Source: Ascarosepion bandense
Lineage: Eukaryota; Mollusca; Cephalopoda; Sepiida; Sepiidae
NCBI GenBank assembly: GCA_037127315.1
Contig: JBBBDQ010000351.1
Coordinates: 334,001-398,000 of the forward strand
Length of the DNA: 64,000 bases
Direction: 5' to 3'
Shown here: one piece after another, positions 22,764 through 32,739 of the stretch
Numbering within the stretch: the stretch's first letter is position 1
Layout of the letters: each line of letters starts with the position of its first letter
Notes under the pieces: model-generated
What the model saw: the letters and a program-made list of their open reading frames with translations, nothing else
The model's database searches: none
Told to the model about the DNA's origin: nothing
Program-made: the position numbers and the translations under genes

Positions 22764-22808
22764 AAGTACTTTCAACCTCTTTTCGAGGTCAACTTCAGGG
22801 GTGTGAGT
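22764..22808 (-). ncRNA. Decayed hammerhead motif in left Penelope arm (class 2)
   Basis: The minus strand has CTGAAG-T (A9 changed), stem II ACCTC/GAGGT closed by a GAAA loop, an intact GAAA core half, and GTACTT before GGGT. GGGT can pair with ACCC directly before the core. One core base is lost, so it is probably inactive. Confidence 0.45.
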
Positions 22809-22940
22809 TATGGTAACAAATATAACCGGAAAATTGTGTTGTAAAAATTACTGTAAAATGGTCATACTATCTCCGACAAAAACACAAATATATATGTTGG
22901 ATTTACAACAACCACATCAACTTGACATCTTACATTACAT

Positions 22941-23144
22941 TTGTCTGACCATTCATCCATTTGTAGACATCTACAACAACATTCCTGTCTACACTCACAA
23001 TATAAAAAAATAATGATCGATAATACAACTATTCTACACCAGGAAAACAATGAAAGCAAACTACAGATTCTCGAGGCAATATTCATTAAAACACATAAGC
23101 TGTCAATTAAAAGAATCAATAGTAATGTTCTAAAATGTTTGTAA
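22941..23144 (+). pseudogene. Penelope-type GIY-YIG endonuclease C-terminal fragment
   Basis: The plus frame reads SDHSSICRHLQQHSC, then a stretch ending in TTILHQENNESKLQILEAIF and IKTHKLSIKR. In Penelope-like elements the GIY-YIG nuclease ends with a similar DH-x-CxxHxxxxxH segment and a (K)ILHxExNxxKRxILEAxFIxxxxPxxN tail. The catalytic GIY and YIG motifs and the RT are absent. The small frame terminates at 23144, just before the right inverted arm. Assignment rests on motif resemblance. Confidence 0.55.
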
Positions 23145-23335
23145 AAAGAACAATTTTTTGTGCTTTAACAGGTGCATGACCATGACATTACAACATATAA
23201 AAAAAGTTCCATTTTGGATAATTTTCCCATTCTAATGAATGCTAGCAATTTGTTAACTGTTATATTTGAAGCAGGAAAAAAATGTACAGTAATTTTTAGC
23301 AACACAGTTTTCCGGTTACATTTGTTACCATAACT

Positions 23336-23382
23336 CACACCCATGAAGATGACTTCGGAAAGAGGTTAAAAGTACTTGGGTA
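23336..23382 (+). ncRNA. Decayed hammerhead motif in right Penelope arm (class 2)
   Basis: This is the mirror copy of the left-arm motif. ATGAAGA replaces CTGAAGA and AAAA replaces GAAA, while stem II and the flanking ACCC/GGGT pairing are still recognisable. The two arms have lost different core bases, so the intact ancestor is implied only by comparing them. Confidence 0.45.
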
Positions 23383-23529
23383 CCTTAAGAAATGAATGAA
23401 AATAATATCTGTCAATGTTACAGCTAATTTCTGACATCTTTTGATTGTAATACGCGACAGATTATCCGTGAGTATGAACAGTTTTCATTAAAAATAAGCA
23501 GACATATTGTTTGCAATTTATTTAATCTG

Positions 23530-23564
<35 letters not shown>

Positions 23565-24089
23565 GTGTGTGTAGCATGCTCTGTCTCAGGGATTTTTTCC
23601 CCATTAAAATTTGCAAGTTTTGTTTTGGGAGTAATAAATATCTTTAAAAAATAGTTATTATCTGATTGCAAATTTAAGTGATTGAGGCATCAAAACAATA
23701 AATGTGACATTTTTCAGGAAACCTGAGTTGATTTATTATCTTAAGAATTTTATGTCTCATTTAGATGTTGTTGTGCCAGGCAACATGCTGAGAAAAGCAT
23801 AAGAAAAATTAGGCAACGATTTTATGAAAAACTGCAATAGTTTTGATTGGTTAATGATGTAAAAATATTTAAAAAGTCTTTGAAAGGCATAGTCTTGAAG
23901 ATTTAAAAATGCCACTTCTTCTGTGTACCATGCCCTTTCAGGACACGGATCTCCACAACTTCCTATTCCTTGTGACCCTTAGCAGTTTTTCCTTTTACCT
24001 TTGCTTATAAAAGTATAAACTTAAAAATTGCTAATGTCTAATGATATTCTAGTAAGTAGTCACTTTACTTAATGAAAAAATTGTTTTTT

Positions 24090-24515
24090 GGGCAACTCTG
24101 GATGATCTCCTCAAAGATAAAGAGAAGATTTAAAGCAACAGAAATATGGTTCTACAGAAGGATGCTAAGGATGCTGTAAGCCGAACATGTGAGTAACAAC
24201 AAAATTTTGGAGAAAATGAAAACAAAAAGGAAGCTAATACTTAACATCAGGAAGAGACAGTTGAGGTTTTTGGGGCTTATAACAAGGAAGGAAGGCTTGG
24301 AAAATCTGATATTCATGAGAAAGATTGGAAGCACAAGGGACAGAGGAATGCAACACATAACATACTTAGTGAGCTAGAGTAAATGGATGATGGAATAGGG
24401 CTTAGGAGAAATAAAAGAAAGACAAAGTTTATTAAGAGCTACAAGGGACAAGAAGTTGTGGAGAGTCATGACTACCCATGTCCTGAAGGGGAAACGACAC
24501 ATAAAGAGGAACAGA
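24090..24515 (+). pseudogene. LINE family A fragment (RT C-terminus and 3' end)
   Basis: This is a 3' piece of a non-LTR retrotransposon polyprotein. The frame carries the block ILEKMKTKRKLILNIRKRQL, then RFLGLITRKEGLENLIF, and ends near a CATGTCCTGAAGGGG-type 3' segment. About fifteen such fragments occur in the window. It contains stops and indels and is not functional. Confidence 0.7.
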
Positions 24516-25147
24516 ATGGATTTAGTCTGCTGTGATAAAGAACGCTCACGCTCAGATTATTTTAAAGGGATCTATTTTGAATCTTCTACTGAAGCATCAA
24601 CATTATTAAAGAAATGTTAATTTGTTTTTATAGAGTTGAAATTTAAGTGGATAAATATTATTCAATGGAAAAACAAGTGTGTGAATGATCAACAAATTGG
24701 GCTAGAAAGACAGCAGAAATTAGCTGAATGTGTATATCTAAGAATTATGACAATTAATAATGTAAATAACTTTCATTTACTTCAATGATTACATATGGAG
24801 TAACTCAGCAAATTCTTTAAATAAGAGATTAATTAAATACTAATTAGTGTTGTAATTTCATGCTTACTGCATTTGTACCCACCTGTCGACATAGGCAAAA
24901 TGTCAGTTTTTCTCATCTCTACTAATTAAAATTATGACTGCTCTTTAGTGGTTTTCATGTAGGAATAAACCAAAAATTTGTTGGCGGAAGTTTAGTCACA
25001 CAGTCTTCATGTTAGACATTGAAAATCAAGAAGCAAGGTCAATGGTCAGGAATTCCTGCAAGTGTTAATGATATAGTAAGGTTGTTTTTTATTTTTTTGT
25101 AAGATTTGACAATGAAATGAACCTTAACACATAGTTTTCATTTTATG

Positions 25148-25290
25148 CATTAAACTAAACTCTTGTTTACTGTTTGCACACTGGTTTAAAAAGAGAGACT
25201 GCTTACACGTAATCATTTTTTCTATAGAAATACGTAACAAGGAAGAAAGGGATTTGTCATTAGTCAGGAATTAATGGAATTAATTGTCAT
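25148..25290. repeat. Tandem duplication, copy 1 (empty sites)
   Basis: This about 143-bp unit (CTCTTGTTTACTGTTTG... to ...CAGGAATTAATGGAAT) recurs at 25297-25850, where it is expanded by a piggyBac-like mini-element and a SINE. Here the corresponding sites are empty (GGTTTAAAAAGAG; CTATAGAAATACGTAAC). Confidence 0.8.
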
Positions 25291-25338
25291 TATGTCCATT
25301 AAAGTAATCTCTTGTTTACTGTTTGAACACTGGCTTAA

Positions 25339-25402
25339 CCCTGGAACACGGTTGTGACAACAGTATTGTTATTGGTATATACCCCACAACCGTGTTACAG
25401 GG
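25339..25402. mobile_element. 64-bp piggyBac-like mini-element
   Basis: It is flanked by TTAA on both sides (25335-25338, 25403-25406). The terminal inverted repeats are CCCTGGAACACGGTTGTG and its near-perfect complement, with one mismatch. Copy 1 of the surrounding duplication has a single TTTAA here, which supports insertion at TTAA. Confidence 0.75.
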
Positions 25403-25520
25403 TTAAAAAGAGAGACTGCTCACAAAGATTAGTGGCACAAGCCAGTACTACATTCAGTTAATGTACAATGTTAAAATTGCCCACATTCTTACGCATAATC
25501 ATTTTATTATAGACATACGT

Positions 25521-25791
25521 CAGTCAGTTAAGTGCCATATGTGAAACACGCTTGGGCGATCATGTCTCAAAAGCAGGTTGCCATTGCTTTCTGTGATAGA
25601 CTGGTTACCAGCCAAGGCTATAGAACCCAATCTGTCCTGTTATTTAACCCATAACTAGAGGGAAAAGATAGATTAATACCTTTCCCAAGGGTATTTGTGC
25701 ATAAGTGAATGCAATGATTTCAATTGGAATTCGAACTTGGATCCTCGATTTCTCATTCCAAGTCGCTATCCACTGCACCACGACGCACATC
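25521..25791 (-). mobile_element. SINE family 1 with target-site duplication
   Basis: It is full-length with a strong B box on the minus strand (AGTTCGAATTCC). An ATAGACATACGT / ATAGAAATACAT pair flanks it, consistent with a ~12-bp target duplication. The paralogous copy at 25148-25290 shows the empty site. Confidence 0.8.
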
Positions 25792-26202
25792 CATAGAAAT
25801 ACATAACAAGGAAGAAAGGGATTTGTCATTGGTCAGGAATTAATGGAATCATTGGAAAAGTGTTATATAAAAATTTTAATTAATAAAAATATTGATTGAA
25901 TTTTAAAAACATTTTAAAATATTTTAAATGTCATAAAAATTAATTTCTTTATTTTTTTGGGCCATCAAGCAAATATGTAACTAATTTTGTTTTAATGGAA
26001 TCCACTTTATTTGCATTTTTGTCAAACAGTCAAATGAATAATAATTTTACTTTCATGTCAAGATTTATCTATAATGTTAAGAGATTCTTTTTCAGAAAAG
26101 TTCTTTTCAGCCCAAGTTTGACAAAACAAAGTCTGTTATTTAAGCAAACTCCTCCCACCCTATAGCATCAATCAAAATATAGAGTACAGAGTATAAAGAT
26201 AT

Positions 26203-26496
26203 GTCAGTTAAGTGCCGTACATGAGATACACACTTGGGCAATCATGTCTCGAAAGAGACATGACTGGCTGAGTAGAAGATTTTCCCGCCACAGGTTTTCA
26301 TTACTTTCTGCAGTAGATTGGTTGCCAGCCAAGGCTATAGAACCCAATCTGTCCTGCTATTTAACCCATAGCTGAAAGAGAGAAGGGACAGATTAATGCC
26401 AAGGGTATTTGTGCAGAAGTTAATACGACGATCTTGAACTAAGTAAGCTCTCTGATTTTTCATTATGAGCCAATATCCACTGCACCACAACACACA
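26203..26496 (-). mobile_element. SINE family 1
   Basis: It has the same body and tail blocks as the copy at 17921-18227, with a short internal deletion near the GGTATTAATCC block. Confidence 0.7.
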
Positions 26497-27260
26497 GTTT
26501 AAAAGACTTTTGCCTCCCTTCCCCTTCTTCTTCTTTTCCTCCTCCTATTCCTCTTCAGTATGTGGGTGATAATGGCTCTCTTTTGTTCTTTGTAGCTCCA
26601 AGTAGTGTTTTTGTCTGCTCAGATTAATAAGATCTGTTCATTTATATGTTAATAAATTTACATATGTTCCTTCTAAGAAAGTGTGAATTTCTTATATCGA
26701 TGATATTTATGAGGTTAATAATTGTCTGTAACATTAATTTCATGGGACAAGGGGTTAGGGAAGTAATGACCACTGGTTTTCAGCTTGTCTTCATGACTCG
26801 ATTTGCATGTTCCACTGATATTTATCTCTGATGTTTAGTAGCTTTGTACCGAGAGCTTGTCTTAACAGGCTTTTCATTGATCAATAATTTTCCCCCTTTT
26901 TTTTTGTAGGAGAATGAAAAGTATTTAACTCAAGAACTAAAGCATCTGCCCCCCCTTTTTTGTACTGCTAAACAAGTTTTGTAACAGAATTTCTATTCTT
27001 ATGTATGCTTGCTAGACATAAATTGGTTCAAAAAGGTTAGGAATTTTTTTTTCCACTAAGGAGAATAACAAGAACTTGAAATCTTAATTCCATTTCTTTC
27101 TTCTTTGCACATCATCAAGTGAAGAGAAGAATGGGCAGAGATTGTTCTGCCATGTCTGTGGTGGTGATAATATTAGAGTTGCTGCATATTATTATATACA
27201 AGTGAGCCTGTGCCATCAAAAATAATGGCAAAACATTTATATCATTATGCCGTCTAAAAT

Positions 27261-27420
27261 GATGGCAATATATATATATATTGATGTACCTACTATTGAG
27301 TATCTAACATAAAGAAACAAGGTAAAACAAAAACAAAAAGGGGTTTGGATTATTTTTTTTCTCTTATTTCTTTATGTAAGATACTCAGTAGTTGGTACAT
27401 CAATATATATGTTGCCATCA
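27261..27420. repeat. Inverted repeat next to an intact hammerhead motif
   Basis: 27261-27317 (GATGGCAATATATATATATA then TTGATGTACC...) pairs with 27364-27420. The loop is about 46 bases with a ribosome-like A-rich stretch of no recognised meaning. The arms could be remnants of inverted pseudo-LTRs, because a hammerhead follows 15 bp downstream. Confidence 0.75.
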
Positions 27421-27435
27421 CTGTACAATAAAGAT

Positions 27436-27476
27436 GGAAGCTGATGAAGGTTCGCCTGAAATAGGCCTATACTTCC
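27436..27476 (+). ncRNA. Type I hammerhead ribozyme, intact core (class 3)
   Basis: All conserved elements are present in order. Stem I 5' strand GGAAG (27436-27440); core CTGATGA (27441-27447); stem II AGG / CCT closed by a TTCG tetraloop (27448-27457); core GAA (27458-27460); stem III ATAG / CTAT with a two-base loop (27461-27470), giving the required A15.1-U16.1 pair; cleavage-site base A (27471); stem I 3' strand CTTCC (27472-27476), perfectly complementary to GGAAG. Predicted cleavage is after 27471 (an AUA triplet, which fits NUH). The only atypical point is an A-U rather than G-C pair at 10.1-11.1. Hammerheads of this kind are known in Penelope-like elements and animal retrozymes. Confidence 0.85.
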
Positions 27477-27531
27477 GCTTAACCATGGAATAATGTGTCT
27501 GTCTTAATGTTTACATAAATATATATATATT

Positions 27532-27690
27532 TTTTCATTTATAAACAAGTTATTTTGCTACATTGGCTTCCACCATGTGTGATTTCTTCAGGCAATTTTT
27601 AATAACATTTTTATGTTATTAAAAATCACCTATTGAAACCACTCATGGTGGAAACCAAGGTAGCAAAATAACTTGTTTATAAATGAAAAA
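27532..27690. repeat. Long hairpin (about 75-bp arms)
   Basis: TTTTTCATTTATAAACAAGT... and its complement form a foldback centred near 27610, with a GTGGAAACCAAGG/CCTTGGCTTCCAC-type internal match. It is MITE-like. Confidence 0.75.
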
Positions 27691-27812
27691 TATTCAAAAG
27701 TTCTACAATATAATTGTGTAGAACACTTTTTAATACAACTGTGTACTGGTCAAAAACTAAGTATTAAACAATAAATAAATAAATATATATATATATATAT
27801 ATATAATCTAAA

Positions 27813-28526
27813 TCTAAACTTATTTATAAATGGAACTTTGTCTGTGTGTGTGTGTGTATCTGTTACCTATAGACTCCGAAATGGCTGAACCGATTTTCTT
27901 GAAAATTTACACAGTTGTACTATAAGCGTCTGCGAGTGTTCTTAGCTAGGTTTTGTGTTGAGGTACCCCCGATAAATATCGAAAATCGATAATTGAAAAA
28001 AATTGGGTTATAGAAGGAGTGGTCTGATTTTATTCAAATTTGATACACTCATAGACAAAGACATAAGAAATGATACTCAGAAGTTTCAAGGTTGCAGTTC
28101 TTACAATAGTGCAGAAAATTGATAATATATATATAAGGCAAGATGTTTGTGTGTGTGTGTCTGTTTATCTGCCTGTATGTCTGGATTTTTTTTCAGACCT
28201 TTTATTTTAGTTTTTGCTTCGGGTTTGGTTCTAAGTAGGTATAATTGTAGTTTTTAGTCTCATCCATGATACCATTTACTCAGAGGACTTATTTAGCCTT
28301 CAAAATTCAGTTTACAATGAAAAAAACTTATTTGATATCAATACTAGGAAATCAAAATTTGACTTACATCCATTCATTTTTCTTATAGTCTACGGTTTCG
28401 CTCTAACTGGAAACAACTATTGCTTTTTAGTCTTTCATGCCAATGTCCAAAGAGTCTGAGCTTCAGGATCATGGATTAGTTTTAAAGCTATCATTACACC
28501 CGAGCAACGCCGGGCTATACTGCTAG
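27813..28526 (+). mobile_element. Non-autonomous Helitron-like element (family 1)
   Basis: It starts TCTAAACTTATTTATAAATG and ends CCCGAGCAACGCCGGGC, then TATACTGCTAG. It includes internal GT and AT microsatellites. This is the most complete family-1 copy (714 bp). AT-dinucleotide runs flank it on both sides. Confidence 0.75.
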
Positions 28527-28527
28527 C

Positions 28528-28564
<37 letters not shown>

Positions 28565-28568
<4 letters not shown>

Positions 28569-28951
28569 TTACCAGCCATAATTATTAGGCCACCCCAGTT
28601 TTTTAAAAAAAAGTGATATATTTCATACTATTTTTAAGTGGATAATTGTAAATGAAAATAGAATGATTCTTTTGTTATTATTACTTTGCAAAATTTTACA
28701 AGGCAAGGAAGCAAAGATGAACTCGTCTGAATCCCCCTAAATTTTCTTCATTCTTTCATTGATGAAACTGCAATATAGGTAATTATTAAATATTTATAAA
28801 TTCATTTGATGCACATGTTATTGTGCAATATTAACAAAAGAACCATTCTATTTTCATTTACAATTATTCACTTGACAATAAATACTAAAAAATAGTATGA
28901 AATATATCATATATTTAAGACACTAGAGTGGCCTAATAATTATGGATGGTA

Positions 28952-28956
<5 letters not shown>
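28565..28956. mobile_element. Tc1/mariner-like MITE
   Basis: Terminal inverted repeats share GCCATAATTATTAGGCCAC and a conserved subterminal block CATACTATTTTTAAGTGGAT. It is the same family as 40290-40654, which shows TA target duplications. Confidence 0.65.
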
Positions 28957-28982
<26 letters not shown>

Positions 28983-29078
28983 ATACAGCTCTATTCATAC
29001 ATTGAGCTCTGTTTGATGAACACCTGAATAATAATACAATACATATGTGCACCTTCATATGTATATCTATTAATTTAC

Positions 29079-29082
<4 letters not shown>

Positions 29083-29115
<33 letters not shown>

Positions 29116-29172
29116 AAGAAATATACAACAGTCTTTATTATAATACAGAGGATATATATATATATATATATA
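29083..29172. repeat. (AT)n microsatellites
   Basis: Two AT-dinucleotide runs (29083-29113 and 29153-29172) lie in an AT-rich stretch. Another lies at 28957-28982. Confidence 0.85.
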
Positions 29173-29805
29173 TTCTTCACATCTCAACAACATAATTATT
29201 GCAAAATATATAAAATAGGACACTGTTCAAGAGTAACTCACAACAAGAGTTTTCATAACTGGTAGTAATGTTTAATAGCTGGTAGTAAAGAGAATAAACT
29301 GAGCCGATGCGATGTCACTCTGGTGAACAGACCCAATGCTGCCTTGCTATTGTCTCTCTCTCCATGAGTGTGACAGGAGGGAAATAAATATACAAATAAA
29401 TACATAACACCCTTTCTTATAAAAGAGGATTAAGAAAAAAGGTTACAGAGGAAATATTCTGCTCAGGTGGCAGTGACAACATGAGTAGTTTAGGTAATTT
29501 ATGATATTATAGGCAATATTTATTAAACAAATATGTCAAAACTTGGTGATGCAGCAAGTTTTAGTGGTCAGAGAAAATAACCACTCTGCTATCTTCAAGA
29601 ATAACTGGGAAATCACAGATAACAAAGAAACACAATGTATGGAAAGTCATGATTACTTATATCCACAAGCAGTATTTCTCAAGCATTTTATCCTTGTGCC
29701 ATCCTTGAAATAGATATCTCAGCAAACCACTGCATAAAAATTATTATATACAATTATTAATATTCTTTACATTGTCCAAATTGTTGTCCTCGTCTTTATT
29801 GCCAT

Positions 29806-29853
29806 GTTTACGACGTTTCGGCTGTTGTACACTCCAGCCTTCTTCAGGTACTA
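29806..29853 (-). ncRNA. Hammerhead motif with intact core (class 1)
   Basis: On the minus strand CTGAAGA (29847-29841), a perfect 5-bp stem II GGCTG/CAGCC, and GAAAC followed by GTC are all present. Stem III is only the self-complementary ACGT, so pairing would require a second copy (dimer). Stem I is reduced to three pairs (GTAC end against GTAAAC). Confidence 0.6.
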
Positions 29854-29880
29854 AGAATTTTGAACTGAACGTATTATTCC

Positions 29881-29926
29881 TTGTACCTGAAGAAAGCCAA
29901 TGCATACAACAGCTGAAACTTTGTAA
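29881..29926 (+). ncRNA. Hammerhead motif, partly decayed (class 1)
   Basis: CTGAAGA (29887-29893) is preceded by TTGTAC. AGCTGAAAC follows with a weakened stem II, and CTTT replaces CGTC at the cleavage triplet. Confidence 0.45.
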
Positions 29927-30281
29927 ACATGGCAATAAAGATGGGATGACAGTCTGAACAATGTAAATGACCTAAATATTAGCTCATCTCAGAAGTATAG
30001 ACAAATTATTAATATTTGTCTCATTTATATTTTTTATCATAGTTTATGTAGCAAACCTAATAACTGGATACCATGCATGCATCCTGTACTCAAGTGAGTC
30101 ACACAGTTATGCCTGAATCCACCATATAAAGGTTCTATCCACAAATCAGTGAAGGAATTTCATACTGAAACTCTAGAGCAGGGGTTGGCAGCCTTTTGGA
30201 GAGTGAGTACCAAAAAGCTATGTAGTCATGGAGGAGGGCCAAACAGCTATGGCTCCAGTGTCATGGAGGAGAACCATGTTA

Positions 30282-30934
30282 TCTAAACTTATTTATAAAT
30301 GAAACTTTGTCTCTCTGTGTGTGTGTGTGTGTGTCTGTTGCCTATAGACTCCGAAATGGCTGGACCGATTTTCTTGAAAAATATCGATAATTGAAAAAAT
30401 CGGGTTATAGAAGGAGTGGTCCGATTTTAATCAAATTTGATACACTCATAGACAAAGACATAAGAAACGATATTCAAAAGTTTCAAGGTTGCAGTTTTTA
30501 CAATAGTGCAGAAAATCGATTATATATATATATATATATATATATAAGGCAAGATGTTTGTGTGTGTGTGTCTGTTTATCTGCCTGTATGTCTGGATGTT
30601 TTCAGTTCTTTTATTTTAGTTTATGCTTCAGGTTTGGCTCTAAGTAGGTATAATCGTAGTTCTTAGTCTCAGCCATGATACCATTTACTCAGAGGACTTA
30701 TTTAGCCTTCAAAATTCAGTTTACGATGAAAAAACTTATTTGATATCGATACTAGGAAATCAAAATTTGACTTAAATCCATTCATTTTTCTTTCAGTCTA
30801 CGATTTTGCTTTCACTGGAAACAACTATTGCTTTTTAGTCTTTCGTGCCAACGTCCAAAGAGTTTGAGCTCCAGAATCTTGGATTAGTTTTAAAACTTTC
30901 ATTACACCCGAGCAACGCTGGCCTATACTGCTAG
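30282..30934 (+). mobile_element. Helitron-like element (family 1) nested in hAT
   Basis: It starts TCTAAACTTATTTATAAATG and ends TATACTGCTAG/T. Both boundaries lie inside the hAT element, between T and T-rich sequence. It contains GT and AT repeats. Confidence 0.75.
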
Positions 30935-31164
30935 TTAAATATATGAATAAATTTTCTATGTGTTTGAAGAAAGCAAGGATTCAATACAATTTAATTGTAT
31001 TTAAAAATATCACTTATTTTACTAAATGAATAAAAAAAAAATACAAACACATTTAACAAAAAAATCTTTATTTTACTGTATGAATAAAACAAACTACTAT
31101 CACAATCTACAAAAATAGCAAATTTCTTGCTACACACGAAATACAAGTAGAAACAGTAAGTGAT

Positions 31165-31371
31165 TTAATCAGACACTTGTTTTTGCTTATTGTGTGATAA
31201 CTTCTCTACATCAGGTAAAATATTTGTTGATGACAGGAGCAAAACATCATCCAGGTGTTCTCCACGCAATCTTGTTCTTAAATGACTTTTAGTAAATTTC
31301 ATTTTGGAAAAAAGTTGTTCACATGCATATGTACTTCCAAATAATGACATCATCAGTTTCAATTTGGCCAT
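31165..31371 (-). pseudogene. hAT transposase C-terminal dimerisation fragment
   Basis: The 68-residue frame contains FGSTYACEQLFSKMKFTKS, then LRTRLRGEHLDDVL. This is the conserved hAT C-terminal dimerisation motif as found in ZBED/GTF2IRD2-type transposases (FGSTYxCEQxFSxMxxxKSxxRxxLxxxxL). The catalytic region is missing. It lies inside the hAT element defined by inverted ends and a CTCTAGAG duplication. Confidence 0.75.
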
Positions 31372-32119
31372 GATGTTTTTATATTTTCAGTTGAAAACAC
31401 TATTTTATATTCATTTAAAAGTGTGTGCTCACGAAAGCAATTTCATAGAAAAAGTGAAAGTGAGGCTAATTTTGGTGATCCCTACAAATAAAAAATAAAA
31501 GTAAAACACATTCTCCTGGAAAAAGAAATAATTTTTAAAATTCGACGTAATATATTCAGACTATCAACTGTCCCTTTGGTTTGGTTTACCTATATTTATA
31601 TCATGTCCAGAGTAAGGTAGCAGGCTAGACAAGATTCCCTTGAGGGCTGGATATGGCCTGTGGGCCAGGGGTTGCCGACCACTGCTCTAGAGAAATGGCT
31701 AAACACATTCCCTATGATTATTATAATTTTAAATAAAATAAGAGGTTAAAGCCTTTACTATAGTAACCAAGGATATTTCAACAATATGTTTTATGTTTAG
31801 AGTAAAATTACAAAAAAAAAAAAAAATTACCCAAAATCGCATTATCTTATTTATCACTGTTTCTCATGGAACCCCTTGTCACTTCTTGTGGAACCCTAAG
31901 GTGCCAGGGATACACTGGTAGGAGACACTGTCCGAGAGAGACATAGCATTGAAAAAAGTCTGTATGTCTTATCTTTAATTCTTATTCCCCCATGATCCTT
32001 AAATAAACAAATTAACTATTTTTGACTTGCTTTGTGCATTGAAAATAAAAAAATGATTGTCAGTGGTCAGGAATCAAAGCAAGCTTTACTGAAAGAAAAC
32101 TATTATAGTTTATATAGTA

Positions 32120-32739
32120 CTAGCATCATAGCCTGGTGTTGCCTGTGCAACTCAGAACATTTTAGTAGTAGGAGAAGATGCCAATGAGAGGAGTAGATGT
32201 ATTTTATTTTATATATGGGTCTGAAATATTAAATCTGAAAAAAAAAAATGACTTAAATAATTAAATTAACCATTGGCACATTTTTTTTACATATTTTGTT
32301 TTAGTTTGAAAAAAACACTTTTTTTTTTTTTAAATATTTCTTTTGTTTCAAAATTACGGGGAAAAATATTCACATTTTTTTGTTGACCAAATGAATTTTT
32401 AAAACGTCGGAATAAAAATTAAATATAAAGGCTCATTTTTTTTAATAAAAAATATTTTAATCGCATTTGACACATGTGATTTGATTTCTGTGATGTAATT
32501 TAGCAACCATCTTAGATCTTAGATGTTTTACTGAGCAAATGTAAACAATGGGCTCCATTGGCCAAAAAGTACGATAGGGAAAATTGCTGAACTCAAACTC
32601 AAAAAGTATGTGTCGACCTAGCTTATCTGTAGATATGTATCCCTAAAATGTTTGTATGGCATAGCTTAAAAAATGTAGGCATGTATAGGGAACAGTCACA
32701 CACACTTACAGATTGCCTTTTATATATATAGTAAAAGGA
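32120..32739 (-). mobile_element. Helitron-like element (family 2)
   Basis: On the minus strand it starts TCCTTTTACTATATATATAA and ends CACAGGCAACACCAGGC, then TATGATGCTAG. It matches 16601-17525. The 5' end sits in an AT run, so it is approximate. Confidence 0.6.

Larger units (their letters stand above)
22608..23533 (+). mobile_element. Penelope-like retroelement remnant with inverted terminal repeats
   Basis: Two ~250-bp arms, 22608-22857 and 23285-23533, are reverse complements at roughly 85-90 percent. Both include the GGTACCCAAGTACTTTCAACC block and a CAGATATTATTTTCATTCAT block. The 430-bp centre encodes a GIY-YIG-type tail on the plus strand. Inverted or tandem pseudo-LTRs around an RT plus GIY-YIG protein are typical of Penelope-like elements. 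The reverse transcriptase itself is missing, so this is a severely deleted copy. Confidence 0.65.
25297..25850. repeat. Tandem duplication, copy 2 (filled sites)
   Basis: It matches copy 1 but carries a TTAA-flanked 64-bp element (25339-25402), an extra ~65-bp segment and a SINE (25521-25791). Confidence 0.8.
29768..29990. mobile_element. Inverted pair of class-1 hammerhead repeats
   Basis: A minus-strand copy (29768-29865) and a plus-strand copy (29866-29990) meet head to head. Both carry GGCAATAAAGA-type tails and CTGAAGA/GAAAC core halves, as at 14.5 kb. Confidence 0.65.
30179..31684 (-). mobile_element. hAT transposon remnant with 8-bp target duplication
   Basis: The ends are CAGGGGTTGGCAGCC at 30179 and the complementary GGTTGCCGACCACTG ending at 31684 (12 of 15 match). 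The 8-bp CTCTAGAG lies on both sides (30171-30178, 31685-31692), as expected for hAT. It contains a transposase C-terminal fragment on the minus strand and is interrupted by a Helitron at 30282-30934, which makes the Helitron the younger insertion. Confidence 0.8.

Noticed and set aside
28140..28180. CRISPR-like or satellite array from GT/CTGT repeats
   Set aside because: These are microsatellites inside Helitron family 1 and recur at the same internal position in each copy.
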